Positions 41,397-56,000 of a stretch of 64,000 nt of DNA are shown here, piece by piece. Location: contig JADWOT020000008.1 of NCBI GenBank assembly GCA_036345935.2, forward strand, positions 7,334,156-7,398,155. The letters run 5' to 3'. A program made the translations under genes and the position numbers. The notes under the pieces are model-generated. The model worked only from the letters and a program-made list of their open reading frames with translations. It did not search any database and was not told the origin of the DNA. How positions within the stretch are numbered: the first letter of the stretch is position 1; each line of letters opens with the position of its first letter. The stretch is from Taenia hydatigena (Eukaryota; Platyhelminthes; Cestoda; Cyclophyllidea; Taeniidae).

Positions 41397-43349
41397 GTAG
41401 CCAAAGTTGACACATTGTGCTTATTTGCCTCTAATTTTTAAATCCACGGGCTACTTTTTGTATTATTTCCACCTCCAAGCGTACTTTATAAAAGTAGGTT
41501 CATCGCATTTCAACACCATTCTTAAAATATTGTTTAATCTAACCTTTAGAATAAGAATGTGAAGTTTTCATGCTTGCAGTGAATGCGTGTGGGTAGTATA
41601 GCGTAAGAAAACAATAAGGAGGTGAGTGGGGCCGCTTTTTGAAGTCAATATGTACAGAACTGGAGCATGTGACTCCTGAAAGAGTCAGGAACTATATTGA
41701 TGTTCGTTCTGTGCATATTCGTAACTATAAAAGTGAGACCGCGGCGTAGGTCAAAGGAATGTGTGGAAATGGATTACAGTTACACTGGGGACGCATCACA
41801 GCCTCTCAATGAGATTGGCGAAACCCATATAGTGGGTCGTTTCTGTTTTATACATGTGATGTGGTCAATTCACATGAGACACGGTTGGAACTTACGTTTC
41901 CTCTCAGAAGCCTGAATCATCCCTTGTCTGAAGACGCGCTGCTACAGCCCAGAAATTACTCTAGTGAATGGCAGGACGACAGCAACGCCTTAGCAACAGG
42001 TGGTGACTACTATCTTTTACCGAATTATTTACAAGAGCCACGTTACGTCTCACTTTAAATATGCATGAGCGTTTGCATTGATGATTAATGTCTTAAAAAA
42101 GCTAATTCGGTGCGTCCGGTGTTCTTTACGTTGGCTTCTCATCGGTCCAACTCAATATCGTATGGTACTCTGGGAGAACTTTTTATGCCTATAATTCCGC
42201 TCTCCTTTCCTTAACTACATTTGTTTGTCGATTGGCTGCTTCCAGGGTTTTTGTGGACGCGAAAAAATTGTGCGACGACAACAGCCATGGCCAGAGTGGT
42301 TGGATGGGTTTCATACATGCCGCGACTGGACGGTGTTTTCTCACTTTTCTCATAGGCTTTGTGAGTCCTCACACACACACACCGGTGGTGACAGGGGCGT
42401 GGTACACAAAGCAGGTGCTACAGCACATCAACGTGCTCAAGTCAGAGGCTTTGTCTTACCACTCAAACATCTTTAAACTGTTGCACATCATATGGGCGTG
42501 ATAAATTGCATATTTGCGTCTATTAAAACAGGAAGTCCTTTCACTGCTAATGGATTTATTATTCTCTTGATTACTGCGGTCACTTAATGCGCTAAAATTC
42601 ACATTTAAAGTTTCTTTTGTGTTGCATAGCTCTGGCTTCATTCAGTCATCGCTTAATGCAACCATCTGCATCAGTCTGGTCTATTGTCAAATTAAATTTC
42701 TTACCAAATACCTACTGATTTGTTTTCAAGACGTTTGATGATGGGACTACTTTGACGACCTGAAACCACGGCTACCGTTATTATAGCGTTCGAATTACAC
42801 TCACCGTCGGTCTCGTCACTTTGCAATCAAATTCCTCCAGACGATAGTTTCGCGAGGGTATAGAAAGATAGAGTAGGGGATCGCGGATAGCAGTAGACAA
42901 ACAGCAAATGCTCTGACGTGGGAGTTGCTGATGGGCGCCAGCATTCCTGCGCTGTGACTTTGTAAGCAACTTCCCGTTCTGCTTGCCACAGGCTGGTACG
43001 ATAGTCAAAATGTTGGGCAGGCAAGAGAAGAGCAAAAACGTTAGTGTTTCCTGTTTCATTTTGACGCGTGAATAGAGCTTAATTGAAACGGGCGTATTGC
43101 CAGTAGTAACCGAGACAGTAAGCATGATGTTTTGTTTCTTTTTTTATGCAACGATGTATCGTAACGTTGAAGGAATTGACTGCTTAAATTTCATCTTATC
43201 ATTCCAGATCGGTACTCCTGTGCTCGCTCAGTCTTCTTATGGTCCTTGCTTTTAGCGTAAACTTGATTAAGCAATGCTGGTGCATACTGGGGAAGTTAGA
43301 AGGAATTGACACAAAATCGCATGTTTTTTGGTTAGCTTTATAATCAAAG

Positions 43350-44265
43350 TCATTTAGAGCAAAAAAGACCAACAATAGAGGCTAATAACCGCTCAAAGAG
43401 CTCAAAATGACCCTGCAGTGGAGAAAAGTCGGAATGAGGAGCTTCGCATGCGACTGCCATTCTGAAACTAAAATGCTCTACACGTCCCAGGGTCCGGTGA
43501 ACGTGAATAGGTGGGTAGAGCAGACAAAAAATCGACGTGAAATGTGGCCGGAGTACCGGCATACCCCCTCAGTGAGTGAAAGATGAATTACCTCGCGCCA
43601 CTTGGGAGTCCCAAGCCGACAGGCATTGAATGCCGTTAAGGCAAATTTACCAGGGCGAGTTAACTGGACGATTGTCAGGCGTGGACCAGCCACGAGGGTT
43701 GCGTTTTCACCAAAGTCGATTTCGCCTTGCAGCCTTTGGTGTGACTGTTTCAAGGAGTTGGGATATTTCTTTTTCACAACTTAAATTGAGTCTCAGAAGT
43801 AGTTACTTTGATCCTTCCCTATTTGAAGTGCCGCCGTTAGCATTTTTCAGTCATTGAAATTCATGAAGTTTGCTGAAGCTCCATGCCACAGGTTAATTGA
43901 GAATTGCCTGTTTTCTCAACCTAAACAATCACCTCAAGTCGATTATTTCGCTACTCTTTATTGCAGTTAATCATTTTACCTCATGATATCTCTTATAAGC
44001 CCTCAAATTAAAGTCGTTGCTCTTTACGTACTTTAACTTATTTAAATGCCCTAGCCGTGACAAACCCCGTGTCAATACCCAAGGTTAGTTGTCGAGGTTT
44101 AGGTCACATAAATGGAACCTTTCCCAAGGCAAAGTGGGCCACAAATCTGAAGTCAGTGAAGATTTCCTATTCGCTCATTTGGTATGCTTAACTTACAGAA
44201 GAAAACAGAAGTCGGATAATCTTAGTTGACCCACCTCCTCGAATAGAAAGGCTTGTCTTGCTCAT
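43350..44265 (-). CDS. Possible small gene of unknown function, 3 exons (weak)
   Basis: Three minus-strand segments join in frame with canonical borders. 44265-44197 starts ATG and ends in a perfect GTAAGT donor. 43744-43592 lies between AACAG and GTAATT and includes LQGEIDFGENATLVAGPRL and NACRLGTPKWRE. 43412-43350 follows CTGCAG and ends in TGA. The product would be about 94 aa. I do not recognise it. The middle exon looks the most like real protein, but the opposite strand is also open there. A second possible downstream exon near 42.8-43.0 kb (strong GTGAGT donor at 42800-42805) means the 3' end could differ. Confidence 0.25.
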
Positions 44266-44367
44266 TGTATGTCAAAGTTAGCTGCCGACCTTGGGGATGG
44301 GCATGCAGCAATCTCACATGCACTGCATTTGTCATTTCAGTTGTAAACGTCAGAGTGTTGTAGCTGA

Positions 44368-44754
44368 GTGAATAAAATATGGTTAGGTGCTAGTAAATAC
44401 CTTGACTTCAGCCTGTACACGCCCACTTACAGTCCCGACCACACCATACGGATAAAGTTACTCTTCCTAGTAGCATCTATCCCCGAAAACCATAACACTG
44501 CTGTAGAGCCTAAGGCTACCCTGAAGACAAAAGCAGATCCAATAACTGGACGGTATATACATTGCCAAAGTGGAGAATCGTCGGGAGTTGCTGACATGGC
44601 ATGGAGGAGGGCATGTCGCCAATTGGAATTTCAGTGGCGGCGCCACAAGTACCCGCGTAACAAAAACGGAGGAGTTAAACAGACAATGAGTCGCTGGGTG
44701 TTTCTCGTTGATTACAATGACGTCGGGAATGTTAAGTGCTTCACCCCAGTGTAA
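44368..44754 (+). other. Open reading frame without recognised homology
   Basis: A frame of 128 codons starting at a non-ATG codon, the longest unexplained one in this gap. It contains a basic stretch (RRACRQLEFQWRRHKYPRNK). There is no family motif and no splice partner was found, and the opposite strand is open too. It may be chance or a remnant of a mobile element. Confidence 0.15.
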
Positions 44755-47040
44755 TCGCAGCCTGTTTGCTCACCTCAAACAAGGGTAGGCCAAAGTTCTC
44801 AACTAAGGTTCAGACTTTAAATTTTGACTTTTGCACGGGCCACTTTTGATTATCATGACTATATCTCTCAAGCGCATTTATATGTTTGCTGTTTTGAACA
44901 ACCAAACATTCAAATCTAATAAAGCTCTTTCAGAAAATAACTGATACATAAGAATCATTAATCCCGATTCAGTTTTTTATGCCAAGCATCAGGTACCTAT
45001 CAGAATAAGTCTGTTAGGTGGAAGAGTTATGATTTACACATCATGCTATCAATCACATAAAGTGCATTAATTTATAGTAGCTGAGTTTTTTGGATTCATT
45101 CCTCCCGCCGGGAGAGCGGAAACTGTACAGGTGCGGGCGACGAATGTGCGTATATGCATTAAAAGCACTTAATCGAGACTACTCAAAAAATGAAATCTGA
45201 AACGCCCCTCGAGAAAAAGAAATGCACAGAACAGGGTAGAATACCCACTAAGCAGGGCGCCTTCTGGTTGCCGCGTTTAGTGCGACTGATTAGTGTCTGC
45301 CACTTGATGAGCACGTGCTTAGGGTAGGTTGTACAGTGAGGACCTGTTGAAACTCGTCAGGGCACAGGGGTAAGTCATTGCGGTGGTGGCTTTCTTCAAC
45401 TGCCAGTATGAGACATCGCTGAGTAGACTTGTCCAAACATGGCTGACCTTATACATCAAGCACTACTTACATCACTACCCGTTACTGGGAGCCCGAAAGC
45501 CTTTTACAACTGCAGGCAATGCATGCAAGAGGGAATTGAAAAGCTATTATGGTCAATGCTCCACTTATGTACTCGAGTTCCTACGGTATGGAAGTGGTGG
45601 AATAGAATAGACTATTCCAAAAGAAGTAGAATTGCTACCCACTGCAAGACTTGGACAATGCCAAAAATCACTTAATCATCCTTCCAGAAGTGTGTGGGTC
45701 CTGGTGCTCCCCCATCTTATCGCTCCGCCCCGTAAATATGGTCGTAGGACAATTAAAAGGAGGATATGAAGCACCCAGCAATCACATCCATCGCTTCCTA
45801 TCCCATTTTCGTGGCAAGCACCAGGGAATCTCTTTGATGTCGAAGCCTGTTAATGCCAAGAGTAATTTAGTAACCAAAAGGAATTCAAATCCTCACTCAC
45901 TCCTCAGATTAAAGAGCAGTTGTTAAGGGAACGGAGAAACGAACACTAGGCCCCTCTAATACAGTAGAAGAAGAGCATTGGCTAAAGCTGCGGGACGGGG
46001 TATACGACTTTAGAAGAGGGCTTGATCTGTACCGGTGTTCACGTAGATTCTATGCCCAACAAAGAACGTCCAAAAATAAGATCGCCACAGATGGTCTCTT
46101 CCTTCGTGCGACCGCCTCGGTTGCCGACGTACTCTCTTCACTGTCTGGGAAGAATGCTAGAACTAGTCGACTAGGGGAGCATAAAAGGTGGAAAATAGCT
46201 CCACTTATTAACCATGCTAACGGTATAGGAATTATCAGGTCAAACCGCTCTTCTATCAATGAAGGAAGCAGTTAAGATGGGCGTGAAATAGGAGGATTAA
46301 GAACTTCCCTACAAGAAAAGAATCAAAGCTATTATCCGGTGAGGTACTGATCAGCACAATCTGCAAACAATTGAAAACAGGTTTTTTGCTGAAATTACTT
46401 CACATGGCAGATTCATACTGATAAAAAATGGTCAGAATCTCGATCTCCGATTAGCTACTGGTCCTCCCTTTCACAGGACATACTGACACCTAACTTCACA
46501 TTGGGTCGGTCGTGGTTAGCCTTTACGAGATGCAATTGGCTGGAGGATTATGGAATATAACATTCTACCATCAATGTGCATAAAAAGGGGGAAGTGGGAA
46601 TCATCGTCAAAACGAATCCTCGAAATGTGAAGAAACCAAGAGCTCAAAAAATCCAAAAATGTAATAAAAGTCACATGAATAATTTTTGTGTAAAACTGTC
46701 AGTTCTAAATGCATCTATAACTGCACATCTGTTAAGTTTGCCGTGCTAATGGGCCACTGCCAATTTCCTGACCAAAAACCACATGTCACACAGACTAACC
46801 TAGCAACTCAACCTCCTCCACTTTTTGCTCCTGTCCGAGCCTGCTCACATTGGGCGGAAGGACGTCTCTAATTGGTCTGTTTGGTGTGACCAATTGGATA
46901 AGCGTCTCCGGTGCGTGCACACACACGTGTGCAGCATGCAGAGGACACACACGCACCCTCACCGTCACGGCCGTGCACGCATCCGGGAAACACACTACTA
47001 CTCATACGAAGGCCTTGTTACTCACACTTCGCACCGCGCA

Positions 47041-50000
47041 ATGGCTGCCTTGTTTTCTAGGGCGATCAACTGCGACAACCTCTGGCGACCCTGGTACATC
47101 ATCTTCGTGACCTGTCTGCAAATTTTTATGCTCTACTCTGGCATAGCTCGCTACATCGCCTTCAAGGAGCACTTTTTCGATCCCAAGTATGGTGGCAATT
47201 GGAACCCCGCGGGCATGAATTTCTACCTGGCGATGCTCATCATTGCCACCTTTTTTGTCTGCCTCTTCTTCTACTCCAGTCTGGTTCGTGGATCAAATCT
47301 TGCTGGTGAGGGAGTCGCACTTGGACAGGAGTTGGTTCTCTACCACCCTGGTCTGTTTCATTGGCCTCAGCAGAGCCAGTCCCAGCAAGACGGAAGTAAT
47401 GCAGGTCTCTATGCTACTGCGAATGGGGTTTTGGAGAGGGGTAACCTCAGTGCTGGGTTGGGAGCCGTGGGAGAGGAGGAGGGAGTGCCACCATTTGACA
47501 CCTGGTCTGCCCGCAGTGCTGCTCATGTACCACCCAGTGATTTTGCCACCTATCCGGGACTGCCGACTATGTTTCGATCAATGGTTTCGACGGGAGGAAC
47601 GAACGTAACGGGAGAGAAGGAGCGCTGGTTGTCATTGTATGCCCTTTGGAGGCGTTTTCAACGGCGTTTTATTCCCACCTCGAGTCTCATGCACATCATC
47701 TCTGCCCATGCCTTTTTGCTACCTTTACCTGTTCTCGAAGCCCAGCTTATTTTTCACCACGCCATACCCTTAGGTGAGTTGGATTAACTTTTTCGGCTCT
47801 GCGGATCCATTGGTAGCGAGGAAGTAAACCACAACACCCTTACCATTACTTGCATCTTTCTCAATGCGTTAAATAAGTGTTAGCTAGTGAACAATTTTTC
47901 TGTACATCATCATTGACCGAATTGGCTGGTAGCTCATGTATCACGTGCCACGTGTAATTCCACCAACATATGAAGATGGTGAAGGGCCTGTTCCATTAAT
48001 CCTTCTCTCTGCTTTTAACCAGGCAAAAGCGCAAAACACTGGTGTTAGAGATCAAAACCATTTCGCGATGCGTACCTCGGAGGGAGCCTATCATTGTTTC
48101 ATGCGAGCAATGTAATTAATGTGAGCGTGCGTGTCTGTCTGCATTGTTTGTCTGGTAGACCTACCTGATATTCATGGTGCTGCACCCTACTCCCCAAGTG
48201 GGTAAACATCGGCTTCCCCCCTTGAGGGTGGATGAATAGATAAGCGTTGTTGGAGTAGCTCCACTGTCTGCCTACCGCACACAGTCTGGGAAGTGCGTAT
48301 TAACTTTTAGAATGAATGCTTCGAGCGTGTTGGACAGCGTAATCTCTTCCACTAGTTTAAAAAGACGTTTCGCCCGTGGTAGTCATTTTTTTTGCCCACT
48401 AAGTGTGTGCAATTTCCCCACGACCCATGCATCATGCCATACGCGCATCCTGGATGAATTCCATCGGTAGTTCACCTCTGAGAAGGGACTATCCATGCTT
48501 ACCACTTTTTTCTCAGTTACTGTGACCTTTGGTCTCTGTTTCAACATATTACTTGTCCAGTCAAATATTTATCACAAAATCCGTTGCCAACGCTTTACAT
48601 CATGCCTTCATTTTCCTCTCATTTCTTTTTTGCACAAATCGACCTTGATAAATCATTGCTCATATCCTAGAAATTGACCCTCTCCAAAACTGGATCCATC
48701 TAAGTGTACTTAAAGGTGGGTTTTGCAGGAGGGGATCTCGCTTATTCGAGAGCCAACGTATGCGGCAACATTTCCTTTTCAAAATGATTAATTCACAGGT
48801 CGGAGATGAGAAGAAACTACCATGATGATTTATCAGAGGGAGTTTACCCTACGGCACTAATTGTTTGCTCTTCCTATCTTGAATCCGCGGGTTAGTAATC
48901 GCATATTTTGCCCATAATCAAGACCTTATCAACTAACCCCAGTTGTACATTCTATCCGTCCGTACCGCTGTTAGTCGCCTTACAATCGTGGTACTGTTCT
49001 CGTGAAGAGCATATCAAAACACCGTTACAAGAATTCCATGCTGCTCACTCGGGTTGGGCATAGTTGTTGGTGAGAGTAGCAACTCAAAGTGGGCGTAGAA
49101 GGAACTTTCTGGTTTCTGCTTGCGGCTCTCACCGCCACGAGAGCCTACTTGTCGTTTTTTTCGCACAGGCAGAAGTGTATGCCTCGGTAATGTTGGCGTT
49201 GCTTTCTGTTGGAGAAATAAACAATGTTCCCTACCACTGGAGGTATAAAGTGCAAATGCGAACCTGCGTACATGCATACTTCGGTGGTTTCTTTAAGGTT
49301 ACTTGAAATGCCCTTAAAGCTGATGCATAAACACCCAGGTTCATCACTACGTTTACTCTGTGGTTCTGTGACACCAAAAAGGGAAGGGGAGACTAAGGCG
49401 CTTTTGCCTACTCATTTGTGCTTCCTTGCAAGAGAAGCTCGACTCAGATAACGAAGACCTTTATGGGCCAGTGTCGACAGTCCTGTTTTAATGTCAGGTT
49501 TCGTGAGTCATGTTTTACCCTCAAGTCAAAGCCATTTACCTTTGGGAAGCATGAAGGTGAGTGAGTGCATCGACTCAAGTAGTAACAGACAAAATTGCAT
49601 GGAAACAATTGAATGCGTGCCTATCTCGCTAATTTGAAGATACAATGGCACTGATAGTTAAAGGCAATAGACCTGCGTGCGGACCGCTATTTAGTGCAAA
49701 TATACTGTCAGCCAGAGAAGGTAGCACATTTTTAACACTAATGAGGTCTCATTTGCACATTTATTCCAATATCTCGCCAGCATTCCTTCCACAGTCAATC
49801 CTAATTTCGTCCAAATGAGTGGGGATTTAATACGGGCGCTTCCTGTCCAATATCGCGGACGCCTATAGCTCCAGCACTGGTCCTGCCAGCATCCCTCAAG
49901 CTAACGTGCTTCCTTAAAATGTGTACCAGTGGTAATATTCACCATGGGACAGGAACGGCCTACTCTCATCGGCTCACGTGCCATAACCTCCCACTTTTTG

Positions 50001-53000
50001 GGCTTTCATCAATTTCCTCACTATTTAAGGAGTGTGTTCTCCCACAAACAATTCCTTCCAAAATCGCTGTTTTAAGGATTGTGGAAATGAAGCTAACTTA
50101 ATTTTTATTCCGTTATAAGCCTAAGCTTCGGTACAAATGAGAGGAGTAGTAGGTTCCGTAGTGAGGTGTATAACAGTGGTTAAATTTCGCTTCCAGTTGC
50201 ATGTGTGCCTACTGTGAACCATTTGCATTTATCCCGTCTATTCGTTGCAGAAAACGTGTGGAAAAGCAATCTAAATTCAGTTCTGCGCTCATCGTCTTCC
50301 AATGCAATGTCAGTGGAGTTCTTCAATCTCCTCTTCGCGTTCGCAGCGTTAGCCCTCCGTTATCCGTCCGTCTTTTGGCGAACCAGCCATGCCTTCGCTT
50401 TTACCTTCTCTCTCCTGCTTGTTGTTCTCGGTGTGCACGGGCTTCTGGAGATGAACTCCGCCGAAATTATCGTCAAACTTTGCTGGAATGACAAGAATTT
50501 TGCTTCTTCACAGGCAGGGTTGTGTCAGGCAGCTGTTGTAGGAACATCTGCTGCTCGTGACAAAGTGGATTTCCTAGAGCCAGCAGTCTTTGAAATACCC
50601 ACAGAAGATCCAGAGGGCCTACAAAATGCTACCGCACTCTTCCTTTCTGCGTTCGGAACCATCACAACACTACTTCTCACCTCTTGCGTGTTTGACTACG
50701 GTGTTGATCAGTTCGTGGACAGACTCACAGCTATGAGAAGAAGCGCTATTTTTGGACCAGCTTCACAGGATGTCGTTCCCTCCGACACGGCATCTATTCA
50801 GGTTGGAGGCGTCGGTGGCGTCTGTGGCCTTAAGTCAGAAGGACAGCGACGTAGACAAAGGGGGGTGGTCTGGCGACGCCTTGTAGCGGTAGTGGGAGCC
50901 CTCTGCGTTCTCGCCATCAAAATGCCCATCCTTATAGCCTGTGGTCACGCCTTTGCGACGAGTGGAAGCCCACTACTTTTAGCCAACATTGTCGCCACGG
51001 TCTTCTTCTTCTGTGTCTGGTTCATTGTCTGGTTCGCCTTCTGCCTCAAACCCGAATGGAAATTCAAGGTATTTGGCACTGATTTCAATGGCTAACTAAG
51101 TTTATATTTAGTTTGTCACATCATTAAATTCTAAAGACATTGGTTTATTTCGTTTTTTCCTTCCATGGCATTCACATAATTAAGCATTAACCGCGAAACG
51201 GAGGTCTCATTAAGGAATCAACACTTTCATTTGAACACTTTTTTGGTCAGCAAAGGAGAGGAATTGTTTACAAAATGCAGGGACCTGTTGACTCACAAAC
51301 GGAAACTATTAGATGACGATGGAAGTAGGGCATCACGCACGCCCAACTCAAATAAACATTGTCTGTGTTTTTTTATCACCGTAATGCATATTGATACAGG
51401 GTGAAGAAATTCGCCTGCATTGCATGGTGAAACCAGAACGTCGTCCGTCACTTTTTTTACCATCTTGATTTGGATGTTTCATACGTCGTCCGCACTGCCT
51501 CATGAATCAACACGCTGTTGGACGGTCGATGGCTGACCTGCGATGTCTGTGGACGCGTCCTGAAAGGCTATTCTAAATGTTAAGCTAAAGTGTACTCACT
51601 CTACCCTAATTCTTTTGCTTTATGTGTCAACCCGCATCTCTATTTAGTCATTTAGCCGACTGAGGGGTTTTATGTGTACACTTATGCGCAAACAAGACAC
51701 TGGAACTGGGGTTATAGAGGCGTGAAAATTCGATGCGTGAAGCTGCATGCTGTGGTAGAACTTACACATTCCATTGTTTTTAATGTAACTTCAGGTGTTT
51801 CGGACGAAGAGAAATTATTTCTTGGCAATCGGTATCGCTGGCACCATGGATGCTTTACGCAATGCATAAGTTTTGAAGAACTTAGGAATTTATTAACCCC
51901 GTGGAATGCATGGCTTAACGAATGGTGACAAAAGTATGCACGGAAGCCTAGCCCATCCATTTGCGATTGTACGGAGTTCAACGAACCCTTGATAAGGGAC
52001 CATGAAAATCTCTGATCAGGTTACCCGTGCAAACGACGGCTCATCATCTCTATTCTCTTAACCTTAGACGTTTGTCTTCGCCCAAGAGCATATCCGGTCT
52101 TGCTTTATCATTGGACGATTTTTTTACGTTTTAGTTTTAAAGGCCTATTGTTCTTTGTCGCCCCTCTCTGGGCAGAACATTGTGTAAGTTGAATGCGTGG
52201 TGGACCTACACTTCTGTTGTACTATCAGAGTTTCGCACCATGAGGTTCTAATTAGTGGAAATAGAACCAGGTTCTCCATTTCGTCATCCCATAGTTACTT
52301 TTGATTGCCAAAACTCCACTGTTTACGTTTTAGAGGGCGAAAATTGTGTGTAGTTCATGAGGGAAGGCATAAATAGCCTAACTTTGAGTGAATGATGAAC
52401 CTTTGCCTTAGTGTAAAACATGAACGGTGTCTATAGCCCGAGACCGACCGTTTCAAATATGCAAGACGGTCGTCTTCAAGATTTAACATACGTTGGAAGC
52501 TGGACGATATTACAGTGCGCTACTGGGGCTCACTATCAACCACTTAAACGGTGTCGAAGACTTTCGATTAGTAGTCCAGGGATGTGTAAGAGTTTCAGTA
52601 GAATATGGCATAGGAACAAAATCACACCAGACTCTCGATTCTGAAGTTTACTGACGAACGATATTTTTGCCATGTCTCCTGGTCTTCCCGATCCTAACTC
52701 ATTATTCCTCGAGATCAAACTTGCATATTGTCACACTCCACTTTTCTAGAGTTGACTTTCTATTCGATCAAAAATATGTTAACAGTTCTCCGTTTATAAG
52801 CAACCAGCTTGAGTTTTGGAATGCTTTGAGACTGCTTTTCTGATCCAGAAATGCCCTCATTATTTGGGCGGATATTCGAAATTCCCCGTTCTGTGATTTT
52901 TTTAGCGGATATTATTTAGCTTGCCATCATATCTGAACACTGTCCACTACCAGTGCCCTCCACTGGAGGTCGAGCCGTTCCTATAGAGCTAAAATTAAGG

Positions 53001-56000
53001 CAGCGTTGGTGACAACCATGCACCCTTTTTCCATTGCTTATAGCAAGTGTTCACTTTTCTTTTTCTCCATTTTGGCAGTAAGCATTCATCAAGGCTACTG
53101 CGGTCACTCATCACCTGGAGAGTGGAGTATAAGGGTGCGTAAGCACGACCACTTGAGGGAGAGAGGTGGAAATCTATCGCTTGATCGCCTGTCAATTGGC
53201 CACGCCTTTGAAGTGCGCGCCGACTCGTGTAGTGTGACGGGTGTTCGTGCCTGCGTGCCACATCGCGTGAGCACAATTGCACACACACATACACCCACAA
53301 AGCACACCGGTCTGTGCAGGTGGGGTGGCACGTTGGAACCTCGTTTACATTATGGTCTTCACCTGCCCCCTCCCCCATCCACTTGCCGTCCATGATGGCA
53401 TGTATTTGTGTGCGTGAGAAAATTAGCATAGCTGCCAAGTCCAATGAACAGCGGCTATGGGGTTTGTAGTTCTGAGGTAGCGCTCATTTGCATTGATTCA
53501 TTGTGTTGTTGATCGGAGTGACGACGTAGAAGATCAGTGAAAAAAGTGCCTGCGGGTGGAAATAGACGGATATGAACTGTAAGCAGTGGAGGGTCTTTGG
53601 AACCGCAATTCTCAGCTAATCCATTTGGGAAACACACTGGAGGGAGTGGCTTAAATTAGGCACAAAAGTCGAGCCTGTCTGTTTTATGGTGATAAAAGTC
53701 TAGGAGGAAGCTGATCTTCGGCTGATGGCGTGTTCGGAATATGGGGTTAACAATTAGTTCATTTCAAACACAATTTATCGCCAGATATGTCTATAAGCTC
53801 TTTAGGCGTCCTCGTTTCGACTAGAACCCCTCGCCCCTGTTGAATAGGCTAATAATTACCATCATTAAGGCACCGCAACTTTGCGACAAGGGGACCACTC
53901 TGTGTCTTTGGCAGTCAGTCAACGGGGATGCACGTATGCGTCGTATCCCCATCTTACTCATAAAGTTCGCCGAATAAAGACATCCTTGTTGAAGCCTTTG
54001 TCTCCTAATTACTCGGTGGGACCCAAGCTCTCACGCACGCAAATACCCGTTTATGGCGGTCATGTGCCGTATTTACGCACTCTTGAAGTGGGCCTCGAAC
54101 ACTGTTTCTCCGCACACCCTTTGTCGTGTCGTACTGAATGTATCGTGACAAAAAAAATTTGAAGCCCTTTTTCAATGCAATGTTTTAATTGCACAGAAAG
54201 TCCTATTTTGCATATACACTCGGTCAAATTTGGTTGTGTGGGATCTGGCACACTTTAACAGTTGTTTTTAACAATCATTCAATTATTTTTGAGAATGCCA
54301 ATCGCTGTACTTGGGGTACATCGTTTTCCAGACTGAATACACATTTTCAATACAACGAAGAAAGGTGCCTCCTTATTTCTGCCCCTTAAATGGTTAGTCT
54401 CCGTCATCACCACCATCCCATTATTCGACCATATAGAGCGGTTGGTATAAGAACTATTTCTTGAGTTCATTCCATTAGTCAGTTAATCAGGTTTAACGTT
54501 TCTCGAAAACGAATCTATTTTCAAAGAAGGTTACATTGCCACTTACCTTGTCACCTTCCAGGCTCACTGGTTCGTGTCGAACCCTCCTCGTCAAAGTTGA
54601 GGGGAGGGTGACGTTATATTGTGTTTACTTTTCTCATTGATAGTGGTTTGCTCATGCGATCGCACTAACAGTCCAGTACTGTTACTAGTCCTTCACTGAA
54701 TGCTTGTAAACACTTGTAAATCTGCCTGGCATGGGCAATTTCGTGGACTGGTACAGTTGTTTGCGTTAGCGAACGACACTGCGATTGTCGATCGGTCACG
54801 CCTTACTGCTTGCCCGAGGACATGCTAGTTGAGGCGGTTTTGCGAAGCATTTCCGAGTTTGCTTTATTGCTTTAGCTTGGAAGAAATTTGGTTCTTTCGC
54901 ATGCATGGGTTAAATTTGAAAGGAGCTTTTGCTTTTTTTCATTTAATTTTTCTTCACCTTTAATCCCCATTCTAGCTGATAAGTTTATTTTGCGTACTGA
55001 ATTTACTGACTGTCTTAATAGAGCCAGATGAGTGTAATTTAAAGCATTTTTTTGTTCCTCTTATTATCAAATTCACCTTCAATTTAACTGGTTGTTATTT
55101 CGAATTATATTTACGTTGATGAATTTATCGAATGATAAATTATCCTCTATTATCGTCCATTTCAGGTGACCTATACATCTCCATCCCATTTACCAATATC
55201 TCATCCCCTCGCGGCACAGTATCTCTCGCACTCTGCCGCAACTCTCACTCGCCTGGGAAGCAATGGTGGGGGCCCAGGTGGCCCTACCGGCACCCTCCTG
55301 GCCACTGTCCCCGGTGCAGCTCCACAGCGTGTGCCACAAGACGGTATGAGGTGCGTCGGCGGTGTTGCCGGCGGTGGTGGCGCTGCTGGTGGCGGTGGTG
55401 GAGGTCTACGCCTGACCTCCGGCAGCCCTCCCCTCTACGCCTGTCTCCACGATGGCGGCCCTGCAACGGGAATGTGTCGCCTTGCTGGAGTGGTGTCGTC
55501 ACCTCCTCCTGGGAGCCAGGTACCCATTGGTCAATCGAACAGAGCAGCCGCGAGTGCTTTGCAGAACACGGACTGTTATAGCGTGGATACCGAGGGCAGT
55601 AGTCGGCAAAGTGGTGAGTATCTTCAAATTATTTATCCCAGAAACTAGACTCATCCGCAAAGTTATTTTGAATGGTAGTATTAAATCTCCTGGCTAGAGG
55701 ATTGACTCATAAAAAGTGCATCGATGCGTTTTTAAGGATGTGAAGCGTACCTTTCCTTCGCCACGATGTCCTCTTATATAAAACTTAAGCCACTGTGCCT
55801 CCCGAACGTATAATGATGGGCTGGGTGCATAAGGTTGAGTTCCTAAATCATTCCGCATATCACCATAGGCACCAACAACTATGTATGCCTTCAAAGCTCC
55901 TTGAATACTACTAACGCACTTGGAATGAATGCATCGTCCCAACCACAGGCCTTTGGAAACGCTGTGCAGACGAACACATCATTTGATCAGCAGATCCCAA

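Larger units (their letters stand above)
41400..47040. other. Intergenic region between O-GlcNAcase and the tincar-like gene
   Basis: About 5.6 kb with no gene I can name. It contains a possible three-exon minus-strand gene at 43350-44265 and a longer open frame at 44368-44754 with no recognised motif. A CA-rich microsatellite lies at 42370-42383, and another near 46917-46956. The right end must hold the 5' UTR and promoter of the tincar-like gene. Confidence 0.5.

Noticed and set aside
42231..42369. Exon-like plus-strand segment ending in a GTGAGT donor
   Set aside because: The frame is open and the donor is good, but no acceptor-phase partner or family motif was found on either side.
45383..45926. 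Three overlapping plus-strand frames that might be a decayed retroelement
   Set aside because: No reverse transcriptase, integrase or transposase motif could be read in any frame or by joining frames.
46825..47040. Upstream in-frame extension of the tincar-like exon 1
   Set aside because: It is open but made of low-complexity His/Thr/Arg codons from CA repeats and lacks resemblance to the family; the ATG at 47041 starts the conserved block.
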